A stretch of 64,000 nucleotides of DNA from an uncultured Opitutia bacterium (GTDB lineage Bacteria; Verrucomicrobiota; Verrucomicrobiia; Opitutales; Opitutaceae). The position numbers were made by a program, and so were the translations under genes. The stretch is from contig CAIQKV010000028.1 of NCBI GenBank assembly GCA_903872505.1, forward strand, positions 1 to 64,000. The letters run 5' to 3'. Below the pieces are notes generated by a model. That model had not been told where the DNA came from. It worked only from the letters and a program-made list of their open reading frames with translations, and did not search any database. Below are positions 9,499-18,024 of the stretch, in pieces (the first letter of the stretch is position 1; each line of letters starts with the position of its first letter).

Positions 9499-11655
9499 GT
9501 GAAACTCTCATCGTCCGTTCCCACCCGGTTGGCCCGCAGGCTGACGGGATTGTTTTTATTGCTGGCGGCATCCGCCTTCGGGGCCGGCAGCCCGGTTGCG
9601 CCGGCCAAGCCCCCGGTCGTGCCGAACACCGAGTGCCTAGATTGCCACGAGGCGGAGTTCAAGCCGCTCAAGAAGGGGCAGGCCCCCGAGTGGATCGGCG
9701 TGCGCTCCGCGATCTTTGCGAAATCCGTCCACGGGAAACTGAACTGCGTCGACTGCCACGTCACCATCACCGAGACGCCGCACGACTCCAAGCTCCCACC
9801 CGCCCAGTGCGCGACCTGCCACTCGAAGGAGTCCACCCAGTACGCGACGAGCATCCACAGCGTCAGCCACCAGATGGGCGGGAACGATGCCGCCTCGTGC
9901 GCCAGCTGCCACGGCAAGCACGACATGGTGCCGGTCAAGCAGCTCGATTCGCCGGTGTTCAAGCTGAACCTCGCGAAGACCTGCGGCACCTGCCACGACG
10001 ACAACAAGCTCACGAGCGAGTACCGCATGGGCCAGAACAAGGCCGCCGGCCACTACCTCGACAGCATCCATGGCCGCGCCCTGATGAAAATGGGCCTGAT
10101 CGTCGCCCCCTCCTGCAACGACTGCCACGGCGTCCACGACATCAAGCGCAGCATCGACAAGAACTCGCACTCCAATCACGCGAACATCGCGGCGTCCTGC
10201 GGCAAGTGCCACGTCGGCATCGAGGAAACCTACAACGCCAGCGTGCACGGGCAGCTGCTCGTGAAGGGCGACAAGCGCGGCCCGGTCTGCACCGACTGCC
10301 ACAGCGCGCACGACATCGAGAAGCCGGCGACCGCCCACTTCAAGAGCCTCAGCGACCTGAGCTGCGGCAAGTGCCACCAGGACCGCCTCGAGCACTACCG
10401 CGAAACCTATCACGGCAAGGCGATGGCGCTCGGCCAGCCCAACGTCGCGTCCGAGGTCGCGGCCTGCTACGATTGCCACGGGCACCACGACGTGTTCCCG
10501 GTCAGCGATCCGCGCTCGCGGCTGTCGAAGGACCGGATCGTCGCCACGTGCTCCCAGTGCCACCCCGGCGTGAACGAGCAGTTCACCAAGTACCAGCCGC
10601 ACGCCAACCCGCTGGACAAGGCCAATTACCCGATCCTCAACAAGGTCTTCCTGTTCATGACGGCGCTGCTGATCGGCACGTTTGCCTTCTTCGGGCTGCA
10701 CACCCTCTTCTGGCTTTTCCGGTCGATCTATCTCTTTCTGACCGATTCGAAGACCTTCCGGGAGGCGGTCATCAAGCAGAATGCGGATGACGTCCAGTAC
10801 ACGCGCTTCACGCCGTTCGAGCGCTTCCTGCACATGCTCGTGGTCACCAGCTTCCTGCTGCTCGTCATCACCGGCATGCCGCTGAAGTTCTACTACACCG
10901 ACTGGGCCAAGGTGATCTTCCACTTCATCGGCGGGGCCGGCGTGGCGCGTTCGCTGCACCACTTTGGCGCCATCATCACTTTCACCTACTTCGCGCTCCA
11001 CCTCGGCGAGATCGTCACGATGCTGTGGCGGCGCCGCGGGCTGATCCGCAACCCGGCCACCGGCAAGATCGAGCCCTTCCGCTTCCTGCGGGCGGTGTTC
11101 GGGCCCGACTCAATGGTGCCCTCCTTCCAGGACCTGCGCGACTTCGTCGCCCACCAGAAATGGTTCTTCGGCAAGGGCCCGCGGCCGCAGTTCGACCGCT
11201 GGACGTACTGGGAGCGGTTCGACTACTTCGCGGTGTTCTGGGGCGTGTTCATGATCGGCGTCTCGGGCCTGATCCTGTGGTTCCCGAAGTTCTTCACCCT
11301 GTTCCTCCCGGGCTGGATGATCAACATCGCGCACGTGATCCACTCGGACGAGGCCCTGCTCGCCGCCGGGTTCATCTTCACCTTCCATTTCTTCAACACG
11401 CATTTCCGCATCGAGAAGTTCCCGATGGACACGGTCATCTTCTCGGGCCGGATCTCGCAGACCGAGATGTTGCACGAGCGGAAGCGCTGGTATGACCGGC
11501 TCGTCGCCGACAACCGGCTGAAGGATTACGCCGTGAAGGACGAATGGGAGGGCCGCAAGAAGGTCGCCAAGGCCATCGGCTTCCTGTTCTTCGGCACCGG
11601 CCTGGTCCTGCTCGTCCTCATCGTCTACGCCATGATGTCGCGCCTGGGGCACTGA
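9499..11655 (+). CDS. Multiheme cytochrome c (11 CxxCH) fused to cytochrome b561-like domain, paralog of the previous gene (start codon uncertain: ATG 9484, GTG 9499 or TTG 9529)
   Basis: 11 CxxCH; N-terminal region nearly identical to upstream paralog (ECLDCHEAEFKPLKKGQAPEWIGVR...NCVDCHVTITETPHDSKLPP). Confidence 0.88.
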   Translation: MKLSSSVPTRLARRLTGLFLLLAASAFGAGSPVAPAKPPVVPNTECLDCHEAEFKPLKKGQAPEWIGVRSAIFAKSVHGKLNCVDCHVTITETPHDSKLPPAQCATCHSKESTQYATSIHSVSHQMGGNDAASCASCHGKHDMVPVKQLDSPVFKLNLAKTCGTCHDDNKLTSEYRMGQNKAAGHYLDSIHGRALMKMGLIVAPSCNDCHGVHDIKRSIDKNSHSNHANIAASCGKCHVGIEETYNASVHGQLLVKGDKRGPVCTDCHSAHDIEKPATAHFKSLSDLSCGKCHQDRLEHYRETYHGKAMALGQPNVASEVAACYDCHGHHDVFPVSDPRSRLSKDRIVATCSQCHPGVNEQFTKYQPHANPLDKANYPILNKVFLFMTALLIGTFAFFGLHTLFWLFRSIYLFLTDSKTFREAVIKQNADDVQYTRFTPFERFLHMLVVTSFLLLVITGMPLKFYYTDWAKVIFHFIGGAGVARSLHHFGAIITFTYFALHLGEIVTMLWRRRGLIRNPATGKIEPFRFLRAVFGPDSMVPSFQDLRDFVAHQKWFFGKGPRPQFDRWTYWERFDYFAVFWGVFMIGVSGLILWFPKFFTLFLPGWMINIAHVIHSDEALLAAGFIFTFHFFNTHFRIEKFPMDTVIFSGRISQTEMLHERKRWYDRLVADNRLKDYAVKDEWEGRKKVAKAIGFLFFGTGLVLLVLIVYAMMSRLGH

Positions 11656-11743
11656 GCCCGCAGGCGCGCCATGACGGCCCTCCAGCCTCCAGCCATCGCC
11701 GGCGGGAGGGTGCAGGTGACGCGGGCCAGCAATGACAAGATAT

Positions 11744-11796
11744 GCGCAGCTTTCACCAACGGGCAGTTAGAAGGCCGCGCCGGTTTCGGTGATACT
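11744..11796 (+). promoter_or_regulatory. Putative shared operator/promoter (site E); -10 GATACT 11791-11796
   Basis: GCGC 11744, CACCAA 11754, GCGC 11777, GATACT 11791; third element degenerate. Confidence 0.55.
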
Positions 11797-11839
11797 GGGA
11801 TGTTCGGTCAACCCCAGCCCCCAAAATACTTCGACTACC

Positions 11840-12166
11840 ATGAAACGCGCCCTGATCCTTCTCGCTTCACTCTCCAGCCTCACTGTCGCCGCCTACGCCT
11901 TCGATGCCTCGGCCACGTGGGGTGAACAATGCGCCAAGTGCCACGGCAAGGATGGCAAGGGCGACACCAAGATGGGCAAGAAGCTCAGCATCAAGGATTA
12001 CTCTGACGCCACCGCGCAGGCCGCCTTCACCGATGACGAGGCCTTCAAGGCCATCAAGGAAGGCACGAAGGACAAGACCGGCAAGGTGCGCATGAAGGCC
12101 GTCGAAGGCATGTCGGACGCCGACATCAAGGCCATGGTCACCTATTTCCGGACGCTGAAGAAATAA
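11840..12166 (+). CDS. Small monoheme c-type cytochrome (paralog of 5061..5399)
   Basis: MKRALILLASLSSLTVAAYA signal; QCAKCHGKDGKGDTKMGKKLSIKDY. Confidence 0.9.
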   Translation: MKRALILLASLSSLTVAAYAFDASATWGEQCAKCHGKDGKGDTKMGKKLSIKDYSDATAQAAFTDDEAFKAIKEGTKDKTGKVRMKAVEGMSDADIKAMVTYFRTLKK

Positions 12167-12200
12167 GTCCTCCGCAGGCAACCAGCAAACGCCGCCCGCG

Positions 12201-12851
12201 ATGCAAGCCCGCAACCGGACCCCGATGGTGCTCACCATCCTGGTGGTTGCCTTCGCGGGCCTCGCGGCGGCGTTTCTTTCCGACTCCTGGGGATACCCGG
12301 CCCCGCGCGCCATCATTCCGCCGGTTGACCGGGCCATCCTCGATCCTGCCACCGTCCGCCGGTCCTATGCCGACTTGGTCCGGGCCAAGGAGGATCTGTC
12401 CGATTTTGACTGCTATGCCTGCCATGAAAAGGGCCACCCGCCGCCGCTGCGGTACGACGGCAATCAAAAGCTGATCGTCCCCCCGGAACACGCGGATGTG
12501 GTGATGGGGCACGGCACCCACGGCCGGAACAACAACTGTTTCAACTGCCACAACGAAAACAATCTCACGACCCTGCAGCCCCGGGACGGCCGCGAGTTGA
12601 AGCTGGAGGAAAGCACGCAGCTCTGCGGCAGCTGCCACGGCCCGACCTACCGCGACTGGGATTCCGGCGCGCACGGCCGCATCAACGGCTATTGGAACAC
12701 CAAGCTCGGCCCCGCGGTGAAGAAGGACTGCGTGAACTGCCACAATCCGCACTCCCCCCGCTTCCCCGGCCGCAAGCCGGCCCCCGGCCCGCACCCCCTT
12801 CATCCCGTCGCGGAACCCGCCCAGGCGGTTGAAGCTCCGCCCACCCACTAA
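12201..12851 (+). CDS. Tetraheme c-type cytochrome
   Basis: N-terminal hydrophobic segment; CYACH, CFNCH, CGSCH, CVNCH. Confidence 0.87.
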   Translation: MQARNRTPMVLTILVVAFAGLAAAFLSDSWGYPAPRAIIPPVDRAILDPATVRRSYADLVRAKEDLSDFDCYACHEKGHPPPLRYDGNQKLIVPPEHADVVMGHGTHGRNNNCFNCHNENNLTTLQPRDGRELKLEESTQLCGSCHGPTYRDWDSGAHGRINGYWNTKLGPAVKKDCVNCHNPHSPRFPGRKPAPGPHPLHPVAEPAQAVEAPPTH

Positions 12852-12852
12852 C

Positions 12853-13803
12853 ATGCCGACGCCCGGACTTCACGAGATCCCGACCGCCCCCGATGCAGGC
12901 ATGAGCCGGCGCAGCTTCCTGCGCACGTCCGCCGTGCTGGCCACCGGGCTCGCCGCGGTCGCCGCCAGCCTGAAGCCGCTGTTCGAGATGGAGGATTTCA
13001 CCTCCGCCGAGCAGTTCATGCAGAAATATTACAAGGAGCTCACGCCGGACGAAATGGCGAAGGTCCTGAAGCGCATCGAGCGCGAGGTGGAGAAGCAGTA
13101 CGGCGTCCGTCCGCATGTGCGCGACCTGAAGCCGATGGACGGCGTCGAGTTCGTCTACGCGCTCAACCTTTCCCGCTGCATCGGCTGCCGCAAGTGCGTG
13201 CACGCCTGCGTCGCCGAGAACAACCAGTCGCGCAACCCCGAGATCCAGTACATCCGCGTGCTGAAGATGCCGCACGGCACCTTCGACCTGGAGAAGGGCG
13301 ACCACAACTACGACACCGCCCAGGTCCCGGAAAAGGGCTTTTTCTACATGCCGGTGCAGTGCCAGCAGTGCCACAACCCGCCCTGCGTCAAGGTGTGCCC
13401 CGTCAACGCCACCTGGCAGGAAAAGGACGGCATCACCGTGATCGACTACGACTGGTGCATCGGCTGCCGCTACTGCGAGGCCGCCTGCCCGTATTGGGCG
13501 CGCCGGTTCAATTTCACCAAGCCTTCCATCCCGGCCGACCGCCTCAACCCCGAGATGGCCTACCTCGGCAACCGCCCGCGCAAGCAGGGCGTGATGGAGA
13601 AATGCCACTTCTGCGTGCAACGCACGCGCGCCGGCCGCTACCCCGCCTGCCTCGAGGTCTGCCCGACGGGCTCGCGCAAGTTCGGCAACATCCTCGATCC
13701 CGACAGCGAGATTTCCCAGATCCTGCGCACCAAGCGCGTGTTCATGCAGCTCAAGGAGGACGTCGGGACCAATCCGCGCTTCTTCTACTACTTCGACGTA
13801 TGA
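12853..13803 (+). CDS. TAT-exported ferredoxin-type subunit with four [4Fe-4S] sites (NrfC/HybA/DmsB-like)
   Basis: SRRSFLRT TAT motif; CIGCRKCVHAC, CQQCHNPPCVKVC, CIGCRYCEAAC, CHFCVQR...CLEVC. Confidence 0.92.
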   Translation: MPTPGLHEIPTAPDAGMSRRSFLRTSAVLATGLAAVAASLKPLFEMEDFTSAEQFMQKYYKELTPDEMAKVLKRIEREVEKQYGVRPHVRDLKPMDGVEFVYALNLSRCIGCRKCVHACVAENNQSRNPEIQYIRVLKMPHGTFDLEKGDHNYDTAQVPEKGFFYMPVQCQQCHNPPCVKVCPVNATWQEKDGITVIDYDWCIGCRYCEAACPYWARRFNFTKPSIPADRLNPEMAYLGNRPRKQGVMEKCHFCVQRTRAGRYPACLEVCPTGSRKFGNILDPDSEISQILRTKRVFMQLKEDVGTNPRFFYYFDV

Positions 13804-15551
13804 TCACCGCCGTCCGCAACTACCTCGTCTTCCTCAAGCGGTCCGGTCGCGTCGCCTTCGTGGGGGACTGGCGCTATTACACCTGGATGGGCGTGCTCAC
13901 CGTCGTGATCCTGTTCGGGCTGAATGCCTACGCGAAGCAGTTCTCCCACGGCTTGATCGTCACCGGCATGAGCAACGAGGTCTCCTGGGGCGTCTACATC
14001 GCCAACTTCACCTTCCTCGTCGGCGTGGCCGCCGCCGCCGTGATGATGGTCATCCCCGTCTACATCTACGACAACGAGGAACTCCACGACCTGGTGATCT
14101 TCGGCGAACTGCTCGCTGTCGCCGCGATCATCATGTGCCTCATGTTCGTGACGGTCGACTTGGGCCGGCCGGACCGGTTCTGGCACCTGATCCCGGGCCT
14201 CGGTCAGATGAACTTTCCCAATTCGCTGCTCAGCTGGGACGTCATCGTGCTCAACGGCTACCTCCTGCTCAATGTCCACATCTGCGGCTACCTGCTGTAT
14301 TGCCGCTACCAGAAGCGGATGCCGACCAAGTGGTTCTACGTCCCGTTCGTCTTCGTCGCCATCCTCTGGGCCATCTCGATCCACACGGTCACCGCCTTCC
14401 TCTACGTCGGACTCGGCGGCCGGCCCTTCTGGAACCAGGCCATCATCGGCCCCCGCTTCCTCGCCTCCGCCTTCACCGCCGGCCCCGCGTTGATCATCCT
14501 CGCCATCCAAGTGGTCCGGCGCGTCACCGCCCTCGTGCCCCAAACCGGCATCATGCGCCAACCCGGCTCCGGCACCCCGGCCCTCGCCGCCATGAGCCGC
14601 CCGGCCACCCTGGCCGACCTCGAGCTGCTCACCCGCCACCTGCCGCAATTCGAGTCCGTGCCCCTCGACACGCGCCGCGAGGTCCTGCCCACGCTCACCC
14701 TCCTGCAAGTCGGCGCGGGCGACATCCTCCTGCGCCAGGGCGAGCTCAACCCGGATGCGTTTTTCGTGCTGCAGGGTCGCGTGGTGGTCGAGCGCCAGGA
14801 ACGGGGCCGCTACCGCGTGACCCGCACCGCCGTGCCCGGCGAGCAGTTCGGCGAGGTCTCCGCCCTGGCCGGGACCGCGCGCCAGGCCACCGCCATCGCG
14901 GAGGCCGACACCCTCGTCCTCCGCGTGCCCTCCGCGGCGCTGCGGACCATGATGAAGGCGGGCCCGCTCAACAAAATCATCCGGGCCCGCATGTCCGAGC
15001 GGCTCATGTTCACCGATCACGCCCTGATGACCCTGCGCGGCATCGTCCAGGTCGCCATGGTCATCAATGTGTTCCTGCTGCTCTGCGAGCTCTTCACCGA
15101 GTTCTACGCCGGCGGCCTGCACATCGCGTCGTCCAAATACCTCTACCTCGGCCTCGACGGCCACCACGCGCTCGTGCCGTGGATCTGGACCGCCGTGGGT
15201 TTCAACCTCATCGCGATGGTCCTGCTGGTGCTGCCCGTCAGCCGCAGCCTCAAGTGGCTCGATGTCGCCTGCGTGCTCTGCATCATCGGCATCTGGATCG
15301 AGAAGGGCATGGGCCTCGTCATCCCCGGCTTCATTCCCACGCCGCTCGGCGCCATCGTCGAATACTCGCCGTCGCTCAACGAGACGCTCGTCTGCTTCGG
15401 CATCTGGGCGTTCGGCCTGCTCTGCTACACCCTTTTCCTCCGCATGGCCGTGCCGATCCTCCAGGGCCGGCTGACCAAGGCCAACGAGGGCGTCTTCGAG
15501 CCCGGCCCCGACGACAAGATCCCCGAGTTGCCCGTCGCGTCGAATCCCTGA
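13800..15551 (+). CDS. NrfD/PsrC-family polytopic quinone-interacting membrane subunit with an inserted cyclic-nucleotide-binding (cNMP) domain
   Basis: ATGA overlap with ferredoxin gene; six NrfD-like TM segments, then cNMP domain (FGEVSALAGTARQATAIA), then four more TM segments. Confidence 0.88.
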   Translation: MITAVRNYLVFLKRSGRVAFVGDWRYYTWMGVLTVVILFGLNAYAKQFSHGLIVTGMSNEVSWGVYIANFTFLVGVAAAAVMMVIPVYIYDNEELHDLVIFGELLAVAAIIMCLMFVTVDLGRPDRFWHLIPGLGQMNFPNSLLSWDVIVLNGYLLLNVHICGYLLYCRYQKRMPTKWFYVPFVFVAILWAISIHTVTAFLYVGLGGRPFWNQAIIGPRFLASAFTAGPALIILAIQVVRRVTALVPQTGIMRQPGSGTPALAAMSRPATLADLELLTRHLPQFESVPLDTRREVLPTLTLLQVGAGDILLRQGELNPDAFFVLQGRVVVERQERGRYRVTRTAVPGEQFGEVSALAGTARQATAIAEADTLVLRVPSAALRTMMKAGPLNKIIRARMSERLMFTDHALMTLRGIVQVAMVINVFLLLCELFTEFYAGGLHIASSKYLYLGLDGHHALVPWIWTAVGFNLIAMVLLVLPVSRSLKWLDVACVLCIIGIWIEKGMGLVIPGFIPTPLGAIVEYSPSLNETLVCFGIWAFGLLCYTLFLRMAVPILQGRLTKANEGVFEPGPDDKIPELPVASNP

Positions 15552-15562
15552 CCGCCCGCGCC

Positions 15563-16012
15563 ATGCCGACCCAACTGACGGCCGATGACGCCCGGGTTTC
15601 CCTGAACGCCCATGTGGCCGCCAAGGGCGCGGAAATCCGCGCCTCGTACGGCCCCGCGATCGGCTGGAACGAGCTCAAGCTCATCCTCGAGGACCGGGCC
15701 TGCGTGCGCTATCCGTGCACGCTCGAGTTCAACGCGGAGCCGCTGCAACCCGGCGAGTTCGCGCATCCGCAGGCGAAGGGAGAAAATCCCGAGGATGGCT
15801 TCACGATGTTTGTCCATCCGTACTTCATGGCCCATCTGTCGGAAGTGCCGTGGCTCGTGCTCTACCAGCTCGTGCTGGTGAACTACGGCGAGTTCGCCTC
15901 GGGCGACGACGCCCTGACTTTCGGGGCCGCCGCCCTCGGGCTCCCGGAGGACGAGTATTACCAGCGTTTGTGCGAGTTGACCGACCCCATCAGTGACTGC
16001 AGCTGCGGCTAG
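15563..16012 (+). CDS. Hypothetical protein, 149 aa, C-terminal DCSCG
   Basis: ORF directly after NrfD gene, same strand, short gap; no family recognised. Confidence 0.7.
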   Translation: MPTQLTADDARVSLNAHVAAKGAEIRASYGPAIGWNELKLILEDRACVRYPCTLEFNAEPLQPGEFAHPQAKGENPEDGFTMFVHPYFMAHLSEVPWLVLYQLVLVNYGEFASGDDALTFGAAALGLPEDEYYQRLCELTDPISDCSCG

Positions 16013-16107
16013 GCCGCTTTTTTCCAATACCCCATTCCAGCGCGCCGGCCGGTCCGCGGCCCCAATCGTTCCGACCGGCCAACCTGCTCCGTTTCCTCGA
16101 AGCCTGC

Positions 16108-17796
16108 ATGAGCGACGACGACCATCACCATCCGGATGAGACCCCGCCAGCCGTTGTGCTCGCGCGGCTGGAGCAGCGGCTGGCGCGGTTGGAAAAACAC
16201 CTCGCCCTCCCGCCGTTGGAGAGTCACGCGACGCCGGCGGAACCAACCGTCGCTCCCGTGGAAACGGCGGTCGCCCCGGCCGCCCCAGCTGAGGAGGACC
16301 TGGAGTATGTCGTCGGCCAGAACTGGTTCGCGGGCGTCGGCGTCGTGGTGCTGACCTGTGGCGTCGGGTTCGCGCTCTCGCTGCCATTTCCGGGGCTGCC
16401 CGCGCTGGTCCCGTCGTTGATCGGCTACCTGCTGACCGGGGGGCTGTTCCTCGCGGCCTTCGTCGGCCGCAAGAGTTTCGAACTGGTCGCATATTGCCTG
16501 AAGGGGGCGGCCATGGCGCTGCTCTATTTCTCGACCCTGCGGCTGTTTTTCTTCGGCGCCGTGCCGGCGCTGGACATCGGGTCGGGACCGAGCCGCCTGG
16601 TCCTGCTCGCCGCTGTGATCCTCAATCTGGCGCTGGCCGTGCGCCAGCCTTCCGGTGCCCTGGTGGTGCTGGCCCTGCTCACCGGCTACATGACGGCCGT
16701 GGTGGCAAACGCACCCTGGTGGCTGTTTGTCAGCCTGACCTTGCTTTCCGTTTTGGTGGTATCGGCCGCGAGCCGGCGCGCCGCGCCCGCCCTGCTGTTC
16801 CTGGGCATCGGTGGCGGCTATCTGGCGCACCTGCTCTGGGTGATGGGCAATCCCTGGTCGGGCCGGCCGGTCCACCTCGCCACGGCGCCGGTCGCCAGCG
16901 TCTACTTCCTGCTGCTCTATGCGGTGATCATCGGCGCCGGTCCGCTGCTGCGGCGCCGCCAGCGCGACGAGGACCAGTTCGGCATCCTGACGGCGATCTT
17001 CAATTGTGCCTCCGGCTATGGGCTGTTTCTCGTGCACACCTTTCTCGCCTTCCCGGCGCAGTTCGCGGTGGCGCACCTGGTCGCGGCGCTGGTCTTCCTC
17101 GGGCTGGCCGCGACCTTCTGGCTCCGGTGCGAGAGCCGCGTGTCGGTGTTCTTCTACGCGATGACCGGCTACCTGGCGCTGACCGCGGCCATCCTGAAGA
17201 CCTTCCCCGTCCCCGCCCTCTTCATCTGGCTTTCCCTCCAGAGCCTGCTGGTCGTGGCCACGGCGCTGTGGTTCCGCTCCCGCTTCATCGTGGTCGCGAA
17301 TTTCGTGATCTTCGTCCTTGTCGTGCTGGGGTATATGTTCACCCCGGGGCGCGAGACCGGCATCAGCCTCGGCTTCGGCGTCGTGGCGCTGCTGACCGCC
17401 CGCATCCTCAACTGGCAGTCCGAAAGGCTCGAACTGAAGACCGACCTGATGCGCAACGCCTATCTGGCGTGCGCGTTTGTGGTTTTTCCCTATGCGCTCT
17501 ACCATCTCGTGCCTCGCGCCTTCGTCAGCGTTGCGTGGGTCGGCGTGGCCCTCGCCTATTATGTGATGAATCTCATCGTCCGGAATGTAAAATATCGCTG
17601 GATGGGGCATCTCACGCTGCTGCTCACGGTGCTTTACGTGATCGTGGCGGCTGTCACCCAGCTGACCCCCGGCTACCGCATCGTCAGCTTCCTGGTGCTG
17701 GGCACGGTGCTGGTGGTGGTGTCGCTCATTTTCACCCGGGTCCGGGCGCGCTGGCGCGCTGGCTCTTCTGACGGTTCCGTCAGTTCAAGCCGGTGA
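16108..17796 (+). CDS. DUF2339-like polytopic membrane protein
   Basis: Coiled N-terminus, GQNWFAGVGVVVLTCGVGFALSL..., many TM segments. Confidence 0.75.
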   Translation: MSDDDHHHPDETPPAVVLARLEQRLARLEKHLALPPLESHATPAEPTVAPVETAVAPAAPAEEDLEYVVGQNWFAGVGVVVLTCGVGFALSLPFPGLPALVPSLIGYLLTGGLFLAAFVGRKSFELVAYCLKGAAMALLYFSTLRLFFFGAVPALDIGSGPSRLVLLAAVILNLALAVRQPSGALVVLALLTGYMTAVVANAPWWLFVSLTLLSVLVVSAASRRAAPALLFLGIGGGYLAHLLWVMGNPWSGRPVHLATAPVASVYFLLLYAVIIGAGPLLRRRQRDEDQFGILTAIFNCASGYGLFLVHTFLAFPAQFAVAHLVAALVFLGLAATFWLRCESRVSVFFYAMTGYLALTAAILKTFPVPALFIWLSLQSLLVVATALWFRSRFIVVANFVIFVLVVLGYMFTPGRETGISLGFGVVALLTARILNWQSERLELKTDLMRNAYLACAFVVFPYALYHLVPRAFVSVAWVGVALAYYVMNLIVRNVKYRWMGHLTLLLTVLYVIVAAVTQLTPGYRIVSFLVLGTVLVVVSLIFTRVRARWRAGSSDGSVSSSR

Positions 17797-17877
17797 AAGA
17801 ATGTTCTGTGCCCCGCCGAACTGCCTGCCATGATGCATTTTTTGCGTTTTCTTGCGCACCTTTGAATCACAAAGATT

Positions 17878-17930
17878 GCGCGTAACTCCGCAATCGATGC
17901 GCAGCCTCCGGCGCGTTAATTTCCGATACT
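17878..17930 (+). promoter_or_regulatory. Putative shared operator/promoter (site D); -10 GATACT 17925-17930
   Basis: GCGC 17878, CCGCAA 17888, GCGC 17899, GCGC 17911, GATACT 17925; additional TTGCG(T/C) copies at ~17842 and ~17852. Confidence 0.68.
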
Positions 17931-18024
17931 ACAGGCTAACTAATACACCGCTCCCTCTTTCTCGCTCCGTAGCCAACCTAATAGCCCCAAGCCTCAGACC
18001 AACAACCGACCCAACCTTCCCGTC

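Noticed and set aside
13194-13799. Long N-terminal extension of the NrfD ORF as given in the ORF track
   Set aside because: Overlaps the ferredoxin gene out of frame; ATG at 13800 (ATGA overlap) is the natural start.
16012-16108. CAATACCCC before the DUF2339 gene as a seventh regulon promoter
   Set aside because: No GCGC/CGCAA elements at the required offsets; DUF2339 gene not clearly part of the regulon.
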